Source of the DNA: Punctularia strigosozonata HHB-11173 SS5
Lineage: Eukaryota; Basidiomycota; Agaricomycetes; Corticiales; Punctulariaceae
DNA: 64,000 nucleotides
Direction of reading: 5' to 3'
Assembly (NCBI RefSeq): GCF_000264995.1
Contig: NW_006767433.1
Span: 1,892,876-1,956,875, forward strand
Shown: piece after piece, positions 1-13,100 of the stretch
How positions within the stretch are numbered: position 1 is the first letter of the stretch
Layout: the number at the start of each line of letters is the position of its first letter
Translations under genes and position numbers: made by a program
Notes under the pieces: generated by a model
Seen by the model: the letters and a program-made list of their open reading frames with translations, nothing else
Database searches by the model: none
What the model was told of the DNA's origin: nothing

Positions 1-562
1 GGTCTTTATCGTCGTCCGAATCTTGGTATACCGTTGTTCTATTGTCGCCCGACGAGACCCTGTTTCCGTGCGAACCATCCCAATCTCCGATATATTCTGT
101 TGGCGTACGGGCAGCGCAGCATCCGGCCGTTCCGCTACCGGGACCACGTCGGCAATCTACCTACCTACCTACCTGCGCGCTGGAGAAGGAGCGCTGAGCT
201 TCTGCGGACACTTTATTCTTTTATGGTATATGGGAGATCATGCTGGCGCGACATCGTCGGGCTTGTCGCACAAATACCAGCTCCCGCGCTGCCCCCGCCC
301 CTTCCCCGGACGGCAGCAGGAGTTGGGGAGTTGGTGTTTTGGGCTCCTTCACGTGTCGCCGTTCAATCCGACTGTGAACGGTCCACACTACCTGCATCAT
401 TGCAATGATCATGAATATTAGACAACAGTATGGACGCAAGTGCTGAACAGTGAAAAGGCGTGCAGATGCGCTGGATATGTGACCAGTATGGTATGGTATA
501 TGTCCGGATGCTCTAGTTGACCAATGCCTTATATGCCCGACGTTCAATGACCCTCGCCCTGT
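1..562. other. Left-edge intergenic stretch, no gene seen
   Basis: No reading frame here has a recognisable domain or coherent splice signals. Short open frames run on both strands, as expected by chance. A small CTAC/CTACC tandem run lies near position 157-173. The stretch is downstream of the elongase gene, which ends at 563, so it probably contains that gene's 3' untranslated region. Confidence 0.5.
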
Positions 563-1819
563 TCAATGACCCTTTGCGTGTCTGTATGTGCGCGTTAGAC
601 TTTGACTACCCTGTACTGGCACTGGGACATACCCGTTGACCACACCATTGCCGTTAGCCACGCCATTGGCGGTACTGTTGCCGTTGACGAGCGGTTTCGC
701 CCTGGCGGGCTTCTTGTACGTTTGAATGTAAAAGTTGATGAAAAGGAAAAGGTAAGAGGTGAGAAGTCCGCATCCGAACAACGCCGCGTTCTCAGTGCCC
801 GCGCAGCTACCGAGCCGTGGCAGGTCGAACGAAGCCCAATGGGTGGAGGCGTAGTAGGAGTACGCTTCAAGAGGGATTCAAAATACGGTCTAAACAAGGC
901 AAGGGGTCCGACGTACTCGCGAAGTAGACGACGAAGAGGTCGATTACGAACTGAGTAATTTGCATGGAAGTAAGGTACTTTTTCCACTGTAAAACGATTA
1001 GCAGAGCGTAGGACCACAGCCAGGCAAACATACCCAGATCTTGGCACCTCCGGCGGTGGCATAGTAATAGTAATCTGCACAAGACCTGAGTTCATGTAGA
1101 TAGACGGAAGTACCCAGACGCATACACATTAATACATGCACAGCGAGGTTGAGGGTGATGACGACCCAAGACTAAACCACGAAATCAGAACCCGGTCGCG
1201 GAAATACATCGAAACACACATACCACGCTAGTCTTGCCATTAAGTTGAGACCAACACAGCAACGCAGTAGCAGAGTGGTGGAATACGTGCAAGAAGGCTG
1301 AAGTCATGTCAATTGGAATGGCAGCACAGAAAAGACGCGATTCTCACCTAGAGGTTTCTTCTTCAATGCGAGGAAAACGGTGTCCGCAAGCTCCCAGTAC
1401 TTGAAATAGTAGTTGATCATATAGTAGAACTCCATCCGCTGTTGAATCAGGTCAGGGTCGGCTTCGCGATATTAGGACTAGCAGCGCACCCTTGTCCATG
1501 AGCTTTGGTGACACATTGCGTAGAAGATTCCATGTTTCCATGCAATGGGTGCAATTTCCTCCATCATGAGGGTGAGAAGGAGCAAGCTACCACTACTGAG
1601 AAGCACGTTGTGGAGTTGGAACAGAGTGGTGAGCTTCAAGGGTTGCTTGTCCTTCATGTATTCACGAAGGCCAAAGACGAGGACCAAGTAACCGACGAGC
1701 CCCGCGACGACCTCGGGAGTCGTGGAGAGAGGGGTTTTGCCAACGACATAGTGCGTATAGTGATACGGAACGTTGGGCAAAGGAAGGTGAGTGACCAGAA
1801 AGTCGGCGAGAGGGGCCAT
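563..1819 (-). CDS. ELO-family very-long-chain fatty acid elongase
   Basis: This is a GNS1/SUR4 (ELO) condensing enzyme of the endoplasmic reticulum membrane. It catalyses the first step of each fatty acid elongation cycle, joining malonyl-CoA to a long-chain acyl-CoA. The ATG at 1819 opens MAPLADFLVTHLPLP. Several short exons follow. One exon carries the diagnostic histidine box HVFHH, within LHVFHHSATALLCW, just after an intron that follows ADTVFLALKKKPL. Later exons carry YYYYATAGGAKIW and WKKYLTSMQITQFVIDL, both typical ELO blocks, with several hydrophobic membrane segments. The C-terminus is a fungal-style tail rich in Asn and Gly (NGNSTANGVANGNG) ending at 563. Donors are of the GTGAGA and GTATGT type. 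An open frame extends upstream of 1819 but lacks an ATG that fits the family. Whether it acts like yeast Elo2 or Elo3 cannot be told from sequence alone. Confidence 0.88.
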
Positions 1820-2890
1820 GGCGGTGGGCGGGTTCGAGCAGGGGCAAAACGCCAGCGGGACGCGTCGAGGAAAGAATTTGCGCCCCAGCCGACTTTTCGC
1901 TCTTATTCGCTCGCGGGCACGTGGCCCAGCCAATCACGAGCGTTGTGTTCGGGTCAGACCATTCCCGTTCCAGTCCGCTTACAACGCTGACTAGCATCAG
2001 CAATCCAGAACTTATGGAGCATCGACGAGCACTGAGCGGCAACGCTCCCGGCATAAGATGATGTTCTGCATGATGCACAGGTCATGAGTACCACTTTGAT
2101 ATGACGGCGTGTAGCAGCGTACTAGACCGAGCGTCTGATAAGTACTCGCACGTTTTGCTCGAGGAACATTCTCAATGATATCGAATAGATGCCAGTTCAA
2201 GCCAGTCCCTGCACTTCCTGCGAGCGACTTCCCATTTGCCGACGCTCTGCGATGCGTTCTGTACTTATTCACGCCACTCTAATGTCATGAACAGTGCTTC
2301 GGGTCGTTCAACAGGCAGAAGGACGAGGTATTCAACTGTGGTCGCGTCTCTTGCACGTCTCAGTCATTTCCTTCGCTCTTTCCCGCGGATCGGTTCCGAC
2401 CAAGTCCCTTGATAGATACTTGACATGTGCGGTTCGATACCATTGTAAGGGATTGAGGCTGCGATGCATACCGGTATGAATGAGTTTTTGGGTAGGTCAG
2501 CTGTGCGCAGGAAGGTGCGCACCTTGAAGGAGCGAGGGTCTAAATATAGTCACAATGATCGTTCGAAATGGAGCGAACGCAATTGGCCAACGGGCTTAAG
2601 TATTCGCGAGCCATGGATCACGGCGAGAATCCGGGCAGGTTCTGATTATTAAGTATACATATATAGAGCTTAGCGCTGGCGAAAACACAGCATGTTAGCA
2701 TCTTGTGAGACAGCAGTCTTCAACGATTTTTATTGAATCCACAGGTGAAATTGCGAGAGCCATGCGGGACAATCCATGCTAGTGTATGTTACATTTGCGG
2801 GTAATGCGAGAAGCGACGAAACTGAGCAAAGAAGTATTTCCAGAAAGATGTCGAGATGACGATGACAAAATGATACCACCGGCTGGCACA
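1820..2890. other. Intergenic region upstream of elongase
   Basis: About 1.1 kb between the elongase start and the 3' end of the next minus-strand gene. The open frames are short (under 90 codons), lack recognisable domains, and do not join through good splice sites. It probably holds the elongase promoter and the 3' flank of the gene ending at 2891. A B-box-like GGTTCGATACC at 2431 has no tRNA around it. Confidence 0.5.
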
Positions 2891-3566
2891 TCAGCTGATG
2901 ATGAGCGCAGAGCCGTGCTCCAATTCGGTCAAGAGCACCTTGCCCCTGTCATGGAGTCGAGGTCAGGACATGAACACGAGGGCTGAAGGTTGAAGACCAC
3001 TGACCTGCCAGTGAGCTTGGCGTCCTTGGCTGCCTGAAGAGTCATCCGTTTCGCCTGCGGACCATCGAGGTGGGGAGGAAGCGCACAGACAACACAGAGA
3101 GGCGAGCTGGTAGGTGCTAGACGGTAGGACGCTGGGATCTGCAACCATCATGAGACCCAACTCATAGAGCGGTACGTGCAGAAGAGACGTACCCCAGCTG
3201 CGGCCAGAGATTCAATCAAGCCGTGGATGAAGACCAGAAATCGTGATTTCAGGTCATGAAGGTCGTGCAGGTCAAGATCTGCATGCGAGTCAACGCTGCG
3301 TCCAGGATGGTGTGCACGACAATACATACCACAATCAGAGTCCGGACACCATGTCGGGAGTCCGCAATAAAAGCGCACTGGGCCTCCAGACTGCTGAAGA
3401 CGTCTAGCAATTACAGGATGAGCCCCGAAACGAAATATAATCGCGAACAACGTACTTTGCAAAGAGCTCGAGTGCGTCGCTATGATTGCCGAGCTGTACG
3501 AGTTTGCCTCGGTATGAGATCCTCTGAGTCGCGTAGTCGTGTGACCATTCTGACCTCCTGTATACC
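2891..3566 (-). CDS. Unrecognised spliced gene with cysteine pairs (5' end unresolved)
   Basis: I do not recognise the family. The gene is supported by a chain of exons that stay in frame across clean short introns. An exon with YRGKLVQLGNHSDALELFAK joins through GTACGT...GCTAG to RLQQSGGPVRFYCGLPTWCP. That exon joins through GTATGT...TGCAG to DLHDLHDLKSRFLVFIHGL. This joins through GTACGT...TTGCAG to SSPLCVVCALPPHLDG, and a last GTCAGT...GACAG intron leads to GKVLLTELEHGSALIIS and a stop at 2891. Visible features are a Cys-rich stretch (FYCGLPTWCPDSDC) and a C-x2-C pair (LCVVC), which could bind metal. The first exon or exons, perhaps between 3566 and 4000, could not be fixed, so the start given is only the likely acceptor of the first readable exon. 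It is divergent from VPS13. Confidence 0.5.
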
Positions 3567-4138
3567 CTGTACGGAACGGGACTCAAAAAGAGGCGAAGGA
3601 GGAGTTGTGAGGGTTGCCATCATGCTGGATATGTGCAGGGAGGTTCTCGTGGACAGAGCGGTAGGGGAAGGCGACTCTTCCCCATGACCAGCCTCCCTTA
3701 AGGCGTTGCCAAAGCGGAAGGAACCGGCACGCGGCGAAAGCACGGATGTCCGGGCCCGTGGACGACTGGCATGGATTTACGTCTCGACGTGGTCCACGCC
3801 TCCGCGCACCGTATCTGGGGCTCCAGCCCGACCCCGGTGTGGGTCGCAATTGACGCCGGCCTGGCCAGAAAGATTGTTATTTTAAGTATAAACTATCGGC
3901 CGCGGTCACGAGCGCTCGAGATCTCGTCGTTATCACAATCGTCTCCAGACACACAAGCTCGCGGCTCGCAGAAGACGTCATCAACATAGCCTCTGCTGCA
4001 TGCTTCGGCGCTCGCTTTCCCCTTTGAACGCTCTGCACGACGCGCGGCGTCTTAACGAAACGATCTCACGGGCGCGCGTATCGAACCGATTGATACTGCA
4101 AAGAGCGCCCGTACAAAGAGTGGGAGGCTGCAGAAACC
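3567..4138. other. Divergent upstream region of VPS13
   Basis: This stretch probably contains the VPS13 promoter and the unresolved 5' exon or exons of the minus-strand gene ending at 2891. Minus-strand open frames are present (for example one rich in Ser, Thr and Pro ending at LFESRSVQ), but I could not connect them to the downstream exons with confidence. Confidence 0.35.
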
Positions 4139-7100
4139 ATGGTTTGGTGGACCTCACCAGCGAAAGAAGTCCTCAATGTCGTGAGTGTTCTTGGCGTACG
4201 AGATTCACCTTCGATGCAGTGACACTCGGAACATCAGCTGTTCAACAGGATTCTCGCCCCTTATGTCGAGAACCTGGATATGAACCAGGTCAACTACGGC
4301 ATAGGACAAGGTATGTTCCGATTCACGGCGAGCGATCCTGACTGACTGACCCGGCGCTCCGTAGGTCAACTGACGCTCCGGAATTTACGATTGAAGAAGG
4401 GCGCTCTAGACAAGTTCAGACTCCCGGTAGATGTCATTGAGGGTGCGCGATACGTTTCGGGGAAGGCGCGATCCCCACTCACCTTCTTCCAGGGCATCTG
4501 GGCACGTTCACGCTTTCCCTGCATTGGATGAACCTCGGCAATCAGCCCGTGGAAGTCTTTGTCGAGGATGTATACCTTCTCGTCGTTCCCTCACCGCAAA
4601 GCAGCGATGATCCGGAGGAGGATGAACGAAGAGCGCAAGCGGCCAAAGCCGAACGCATACAGAACGCGGAGCTGCTCCATATGCGCGGGCAGGCAGAGGC
4701 GCCTGAAGGTGCGTAGAACACATACCCCTTCCCTATATTCAAGCATTCGTCCCTTGTGCTGACCGATGCGCGTAGGAGAAACCCAGCAATCCCAAGGACT
4801 TATTGCCTCCTTGATTGCGAAAATCGTGAACAATCTGCAAGTGACCGTCAAGAACATCCACGTCCGCTACGAGGACAAAATGAGCGTACCAGGAGTGCGT
4901 TAGAGCTCATTATACGAACTGTCTGGTCCCATTTTGACTCACATGTATGCATAGCACCCCTTCGCGGCTGGTTTGACTGTGCGTGATCGCCCCGACCAGC
5001 GGCACATTGGCTGATGTCTCTTCAGCTTTCGGGCTTTTCCGCAGCATCTGTGAACGATCAATGGCAGCCCGCTTTCATTGAGAGTACCGCTGGGAAGATT
5101 CACAAGGTTTGTCCCCTCGCTCCCGCCTGATTTAGAGCCGTGCTTAAACCGCAGATAACAGCTCGGCAAACTCGAATCTTTAGCTCTATACTTCAATACC
5201 GATGCCGAGAGCTTGGAAGGGTTACCCCACGCAGGTTTTGTTAAGCGATTCTATGACTCGGTATGCATGCATTGCTCTCGTACCTCCACGCAAACTGAGT
5301 TTAGCAGATCGCCAATACCGAAAATCATCCAGAGCACCAATTCATCGTGAAGCCCATTAGCGGCGAAGGACGAGTAGGTGACGGCCTGTAGTGATGGTAA
5401 TCTATCTAACTCTTGCGCAGATCGTTATGAACCACAAGCTCGACAAGGATACTCCACGGTTCGATGTGCAGCTCCTCTTCGACGAGATTGGCCTCGCTTT
5501 GGATGACGATCAGTACCGCGACGCGATTTCGTTGGTGGACATGTTCCACTTCTATGCTCGCCAACATCAATACAAAAAGTACCGTCCGTCCGAGGAGGAG
5601 TTCCGGAAAAATCGGCCTCGAGCTCTGCTCGACTTTGCCGGCAAAGCTATACTTGCCGATATCCACGATCGGCACCGGCGGTGGACATGGGCCTACTTCG
5701 CGGAGAGGAGGGATGATCGGATAGCATATGTCGATCTTTTCAAGAAGAAGCTTCTCAGCCAGCTGGCTGGAATGGTAAGGTCGTTATATCAGCTAGCGAC
5801 GATGCTTTAACCTCGGGCGCAGGATCTTAAACGATTCGATGATCTGGAGAAGAAGCTGTCGTATGAAGATATCCGTTTCTATCGGTCGATAGCGAGGTCA
5901 CAGCTCCGGAAGGATATCGCTTCGCGCCGGAAGCTTGAAGAAGAAAAGAAGACCCAGCAGCCTTCGACACAACAAGCGTCGTCAGGAGGCTGGACGTCTT
6001 GGATTTGGGGATCATCTCAGCCTGACAAGCCCGCTGAAGAACAGGACGCGTTGTTCGGCGGTCCCATGACCGAGCAGCAACGCAAGGAGCTCTATAGTGC
6101 CTTAAACATGGACGAGCAGGACGAAGTCGCAAACTCCCTGGAAGCTCCTCGTGATGCTCTTAAGGCTCGTGTCCACGCCAAACTGAGCAAAGGATCATTT
6201 ACGTTACGACGAGATCCACATGGGAATGCAAACGATATCATTTCAATCGTTTTTGACGCTTTCCAAGCGGACGTCATACAACGACCAGAGAACTTGGAGA
6301 CAGCCGTTTCCCTCGGAGGTTTCCGCGTTTTTGACGGGACTACAACGAACACACTCTACTCGCAGATTGTCCATGTCCAGGAGCTCAGCTCTAACGAAAG
6401 CGACACAGACCCATTCTTCTTCCTCAAGTTCGAGAATAATCCTCTGGACGAACGTGCGGACACTGCGCTGACTGTACGTATGCGGAACATGGAGATCATT
6501 TATCATAAGGGATATGTGGAGGCTATATACCAGTTCTTCAAGCCTCCCGCTAGTCAACTCGAATCTGTAGAAGCTCTTCTTGACGTGGCGAGCCAGACAC
6601 TCGAGGGCATTCGAAGAGATACCCGGGCAGGACTAGAGTACGCCCTTCAGACCCACAAGACTATCGACGTGCAGATGGATTTGAATGCGCCGATAATCAT
6701 CATCCCTGAGGAGTACGTCGGATTCGCGTTACGATATGGTTTATACATTAATCAAAATATTTGTAGCATCACAACGAATCGATGCAAGCATTTGGTTATC
6801 GACGCTGGACACATAGCGATAGAGAGCGAGCTGGCCGACAAGAAGGCCATCCGAGAAGTGCAGATGAAGCGCAAGCAACAATATTCTGACGATGACTATC
6901 GAAGACTCGAGTCCTTGATGTATGACAAGTTTTCATTCAAGCTCGAAGCCGCACAGGTAAGATTAGACTGATCGAGCCTCGCGCGAGCGTTCGCTGAACG
7001 ATGGTCGCAGTTTGTGCTCGGAGACGACCTCGATTCGTGCCGGAAAGCGCTCACTTCTAGCGACGGGGACTCGCTCCATCTTCTGGAACGCATCAACATC

Positions 7101-10100
7101 GACTTCCAGGTCCAAAATTCCATTGTACCGAAAGCGGTCAACCTAGCTCGCTTCAAAGTCGCTGGCAAGCTGCCGACGCTGCAAGTGAACCTCTCGGACA
7201 CCAAGTATAAGACATTGATGCGATTGATTGATGTCGCTATCCCGAATTTCGACAATGGCACCTCAGCCCCCGTACATGTTCCGCCGATTATGGGTTCCAC
7301 GCGTCCTACACTCCCTACTAGGCACGTTTCGGGAGGCTTTGCTCCGCTAACTACGGGTCTCTTTGGAGGAGCGGGTAGGGAATACAACGTTGACACCGAT
7401 ACCGAAGGAGATGATGACGACGATGACGACGATCAGGATGAATTCTTTGAGGTGCAGCAAGAAACCGACGTCAAGGTGAGATGTTTGTGATCACATATAG
7501 ACAACGTTACCGACCGGTGGACAGGTACTCGAGTTGCATCAATCGATATTTGAATTCAACTTTCAAGTCAAGGAATTGCGAGTCAACATCTCGCGCTCAG
7601 ATGGCAAAGGAAGCGAGAATCAGCTTGCTGAGGTTTATCTGACAAATTTCGTGCTCGCGCTAGCGGTTGCGAAGTTTGACATCAAAGTCGGCATCGATCT
7701 TCAGTCAGTTCACCAATGCTTACCGCTATAGATTTCACTGACCGATCATCAAGATCCCTGGCAATGGACGTAGTGCAGTCCGGGCAACCTCCCATGAAAT
7801 TCATCACGTCAGCGGTCTCGGATACATCAGAGGCAAAGGGACTGCTGAGTGTGAAGTACACCCGGGTACAAAAGGCATCACCCGAGTACAGCAGCGTTTA
7901 TGAAGGCATCGATCAAAACGTTGATATCAAAATCTCGACGTTCATCTTCCGGGCAGCACCGGAACCGGTGGTGACTCTGTATGACTTCATCATGACTACT
8001 TTCGTTCCCAAATCGGGGCAGAATACTCCTTCACCCAGCGGCACACCAGAAGAGGATGTCCTGGTGCCACAGGAGGACACGCAGGTACAGACGGCTGCTC
8101 AGGAAAAGATTCGGGTTCTCGTTACACTTGCCAGTGTCCAAGGTGCGTTGTCGATATGGTTCACGTTTGCGAAGTCTTCATTCACACGTCGGATTTAGTT
8201 ATCCTCATCAATGAGTCCGTCAGACTGGCCACGCTTTCTCTGTCAACCGCCCAGGTTTCGGTCATGTTGCGTGGCCCGACGATGGGCATCACCGGACGTT
8301 TGGGCAGCATGTCTCTGAGTGACGATTCTGAGCTACAAACAGCTTTAGCTGAGTTCAAGGAGATCATGACCATCGAGGGCGATAATTTCGCCGACTTCAG
8401 GTATCAGACTTACGATCCCAATGACCTCGATGACAAGCCCGGAATCAGCTCGCAAGTGTGGTTCAAGGCAGCCTCTATCAAGGTGCATTTCTTGGAGAAG
8501 CCCCTTCATGACATATATCTGTTCCTCGTCAAACTCGCAAATCTCAAGGACCTCTACGACGTGGCGGCACAGGCTGCCGTTCAACGCGCTTCCGAGATTC
8601 AGCGAATGCAATTCGACGTCTCGATCAAGTCGCCTATCGTGGTCTTCCCTGCCGATGCTGCTAAATCACCAGACACATTAGTCTTGAGGCTGGGCGAGAT
8701 TGGCGCCAAGAATCAGTACGAGGGCCTGGAGAATCGCTTGGCTGCTAGTTTGCGGGGCATACAACTAGTTTCACGCATGCATCGTGATGAATCAGAGTCT
8801 ATCTTGAAGATGATCGACGACATCGACGTCACCGCGGATCTCGTTCAGACCAACGGTATTGACCGCAATGTTGAGCTGGAGCACCCAGACTCCCACGTGA
8901 GTACAGCGCCGAGGTCCGACCAGCGCCTGTACGCGGACACTGAATGATATTTCAGATCGTAGTCAAGGTTTCAGACGTGAAGTTGCACCTTACCCAGACG
9001 CAGTACCGATGGTTGATGGCCTTATTGAACGCTATCCCTCGGGTGCTGGCCGCAGACTCCGATGGCAGTTCGCAAGCGACTCGGGCAGCGGACGAATCTC
9101 CGCTTTTACCGAGTCCAGCTCCAGCCGCCGAGAAGCCAAGTGCAGCTTCCGCACCAGCGTCGGATCTGCAACCGGAGCTGAGGCCAATGCCGGATGATGC
9201 GAACGCTCGCACTTGGCCAGCAGTTGACCTTGTTCTCAGTCTCAATACTGTCAAGCTCCATTTATACGATGAGTTCGCTACCAGTGAAACCACCCTCAAG
9301 TCTCATGGAATCTCGCGCTTCGCGTTGAATGGCACCACTTTACGACTGAAGATGCTGAACAACGGTGCCTTGGAGGCACAGCTTGTCTTGCACTCGTTCA
9401 CCATGAGCGATACTCGTCCAGGCAATTTCAAGTATCGCGAAATTATCCCCGCCGCTCAGCATGATCGAAATCAGTTCATGGTATTGTATACCAGTTCTGG
9501 CGGCAACCAGGGCACATCCCTTGCTGTGGTCACATCCCTTGCTGTGGTCACCATCGACGCCCCTCACATCATATTCGCCATCGATCCCGTGTTCGCGCTT
9601 CTCGATTTCTTCACGGCTGGTTTAGAATCGGTCGGCGAGACATCTGAAGCAGAGGAGGGGGAGGAAGTTCACGCCAACACTCCGACATCAGCCACAGGAC
9701 TCGACTTCCGGGTTGACATGCATGACGTGTCGGTCAGTATACTCGAGAACGACACGGTCGCGGATAGCCAAGCAATCGCCTTGTCAGTGCAACAACTTCT
9801 ACTGTCTCAACAGGTGAGTGGACAGCGCTGAGCAACTGCATGTTTTCTGACGCATATAGTGCAGGGAATAATGGCATTGACGGTAGAACGTCTCGGGATG
9901 TCCCTTACGCGTATGGGGAAGCCACTCGAAAGTGTTCGATTCCTGGATGACGTAGACTTGACCATATCCTTGGACAACCGGACGTCGTCTTCTCAGCAGA
10001 TGACTAGCATCGAGATCTCCTCTAAGCCCATCGTCTTCAGAGCATCGTATCGTGACATCACACTCATCACAAATATTGTCAATAAGGCCGTTGCTTTATA

Positions 10101-13100
10101 TGGCAAGTCCGCTCAAGGTCGAATTCAGCCGCAATCTCAGGCGCGTTCAGGCCAGACGGCCAGGACAGTTTCTCAGTCAGGCGCGAACCGCAAGCCAAGC
10201 GTCGGCAGCCGAGCACAGGTTCTGATGACAAGGGAGCAGGTATGGCACTGTACCATTGATACTCGGCAGGCCTGACATCGGCGATAGCTCAAGGCATCGT
10301 TTGACGGGTTCCGCCTGGTCCTCATCGGAGACCTGCACGAGCAGCCGATGCTCCATCTCAGGGTCAAGCCGTTCATCATCGGAGCCAAGGACTGGTCGGG
10401 AGAGGTACACGACTTGATCCCTAGTCTGAGTCTGCTCTAATGTGTGGCGAGCAGCTCAGAGCCACCACAACTCTGGCAACCCACCTGGGATACTGGAATT
10501 TGACCAACTCGCACTGGGAACCAAGTGAGTACCGAATCTTCATCAGAAGCGCCTTCTCACTAGGACTTCATGCCAGTGATTGACCCATGGACGTTCACAA
10601 TTTCGGTACGGAAAGTGGCCGAGCGCGCCCCTTCCTCATATCTGATAATTACTGGTTTGCAGGTTGCTAGAGAAGGCCCAAGCTCCGGCACAAACTTGAC
10701 ACTCTCTGCACGAGAGCGGTTAGATCTGAATATCAGCACGACCTTGATCGAGCTGGGGCTAGGTATGCTCAACACGTGGACTAAGGAAGGCGAATTTGTC
10801 TTGCAGAAGGCCCGTGGGAGCTATGCTCCGTACCACATACGCAATCTCACAGGATCCTCCATCTATATCTGGTCTGACATCGACGGAAGCCAGGATGCGA
10901 AGGACACCAGCGCAACTAAGATCAGCAATGGAGAGAGCGTCGATTGGCGTTTTGACGATTGGAAGACTATGCGCGAGGTTAGTTCCGTAGCGCGGTCACA
11001 GTAGTTGGCTGACGACTGTCATCTAGCATTTCTCGTCATCAGGCCAAAATCATATTGGGCTGCAGTTCGTCGGCAAGCCTTGGGAGAAGTTGCGGAGCAT
11101 TCCAGTGGATCGCGAAGGGGAATATGTCTTTGCGTTGCTCCCGAAGATGGAGAAGTACACGGACCGGATGCTTTGCGAAGTCAAGGTCGAGGATAATGTG
11201 AAGGTCGTCACGTTCCGATCCACTTATAAGATTGAGAACGAGACATTGTACCCATTGGAGTTGACTATGGTGGACGAGAGTGGACATCCAACACACTCCT
11301 TCGAGAAGATTGGTGTGTTGTCTTTGTTCTGCCTTTGAGTCCGCATTTTGACCGGGCCGCAAGCTCCCGGACAGTCGTACGCCCTTCCCATCGAAGCTGT
11401 TGTACAGAACCGCATCAGACTTCAACCCGACCGTGAGCAGGAATAGCCACTAGACAATCATCTTACTGATATAACAGCTTAGAGGGTTTCGGCTACAAAT
11501 TGTCCCCGCCAATCAGGTGGGAGGACCTGATTGCTAAGAAAAGCTTCACGATCAAGTGTTCTCACCATGACGAACGCGAGGCCGCTTTCCGTTTCCATGC
11601 TTCAGTGCAAGCTGATCTTAACGATCCTATCGCAAGGTAAGTTGACTTCACTCCCGGCAATCCGAGACGCTTACGTACACATACAAGGAAATATCCGAAG
11701 CTTGCATTACGGTTGCGTGCGCCGATAGAACTCGAGAACCTCTTGCCGTACAATTTGGAGTATCGGATCTATGACAAGGACACGGATCAGAACTGGCGTA
11801 GTTACTTGCGGAAAGGAGGCTTGATGCCGGTTCATTCCGTTGAACTGGGGCACCTCGTCCTCCTGAACGTCATTGTCCAGGACACTGGTAAAATCGTTGT
11901 CTTCAAGGGATGGTTAGACACTTACGCCATGTTGAACAGGATTCAAACCGAGCGATTTTGCCATCATCAACACCGACGGGCATTCCGACTTCAATGTTGA
12001 AAGTCGCCTCACGTTGAGAGACGCCCGAGATAGGAAGCTGGATCTGCGACTCAATTATGTGTGAGCCCATTTATCATGTGTAAAGGCCCCTCTACCTCGA
12101 TCCGACTGACAAGCTCGTAGACGACCATCCGACGGTGGCGGCGCGTTCAAAGTCCAGATCTATAGCCCATATCTCGTCATCAACCGCACTGGGTTACCTT
12201 TCGCCGTACGCTCGCGGTCATCGCGAGCCGCTCAACCTCAGGACGTGGCGGGCGAAACCAGTCAAGGTATATCCGTCAGTCTGTACGAATATCGTCATAT
12301 TAATCCTGTGTTTTAGACGTCTTGAGTACTTCGGCACCATTCTGTGAGCATAGCCATTCCCCGTTCACGTTGACATAATACTCATCTGATGCTATATAGT
12401 ATTGTCGTCTTCCAGCGATCGAGGTCATGACTTCACCTTCAGGGTTGGAGAATCGACGTGGTCCAAGGTTAGTCGATAACACAAGATTGGATTGACTCCC
12501 GACTAACGTTGCAACACTCAGCTCGTGAGCTTCGAGGCTCCATCGGCCGATACGGGGCTTGTCATTGCATCGGCTAGACAAAAATCGGATGAGATACACA
12601 TTGGTCTCTCTTGGACCGAAGGCTTAGGGAAGTACAAGCTGACGAAAGTGATAACGCTCCGTCCTCGATTCACCCTCAAGAATAACCTCACTGAAAGGAT
12701 CAGCTTCCGTGAGCATGGATGTGCTCCCCGTGATCTCTCGGAATTGGGTCCGGGAGAGGGAGTACCATTGCATTTCATGCGTGCAGCGCGCGATAAGCTC
12801 CTTACTCTTGCCTTCCCTGGACTCAATGCTGTGTGGTGAGCTCAACCGCCGTTCCTTCTACATTGATCTGAATACCGTGCAGGTGTGCGCCGTTCAACAT
12901 CGAGGATATCGGGGCCGTACACCTCCGCGTTCAAAAACCAGGCCAGGAGCGAGAGCAGCTCATCCGCGCGGACGTAAAAATTAGTGGTTCCTCCATTCAT
13001 GTGTCATTCAACGAAGAAACCAACGGCTGGCCATTTGTAATTGAGAACGGGAGCGATTACAGCGTGTCATTCTATCAAACAGTATGCCGTTCATTCGCAA

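Noticed and set aside
2431-2441. B-box-like GGTTCGATACC, possible tRNA
   Set aside because: No A box at the right distance, and the surrounding sequence does not fold into a cloverleaf.
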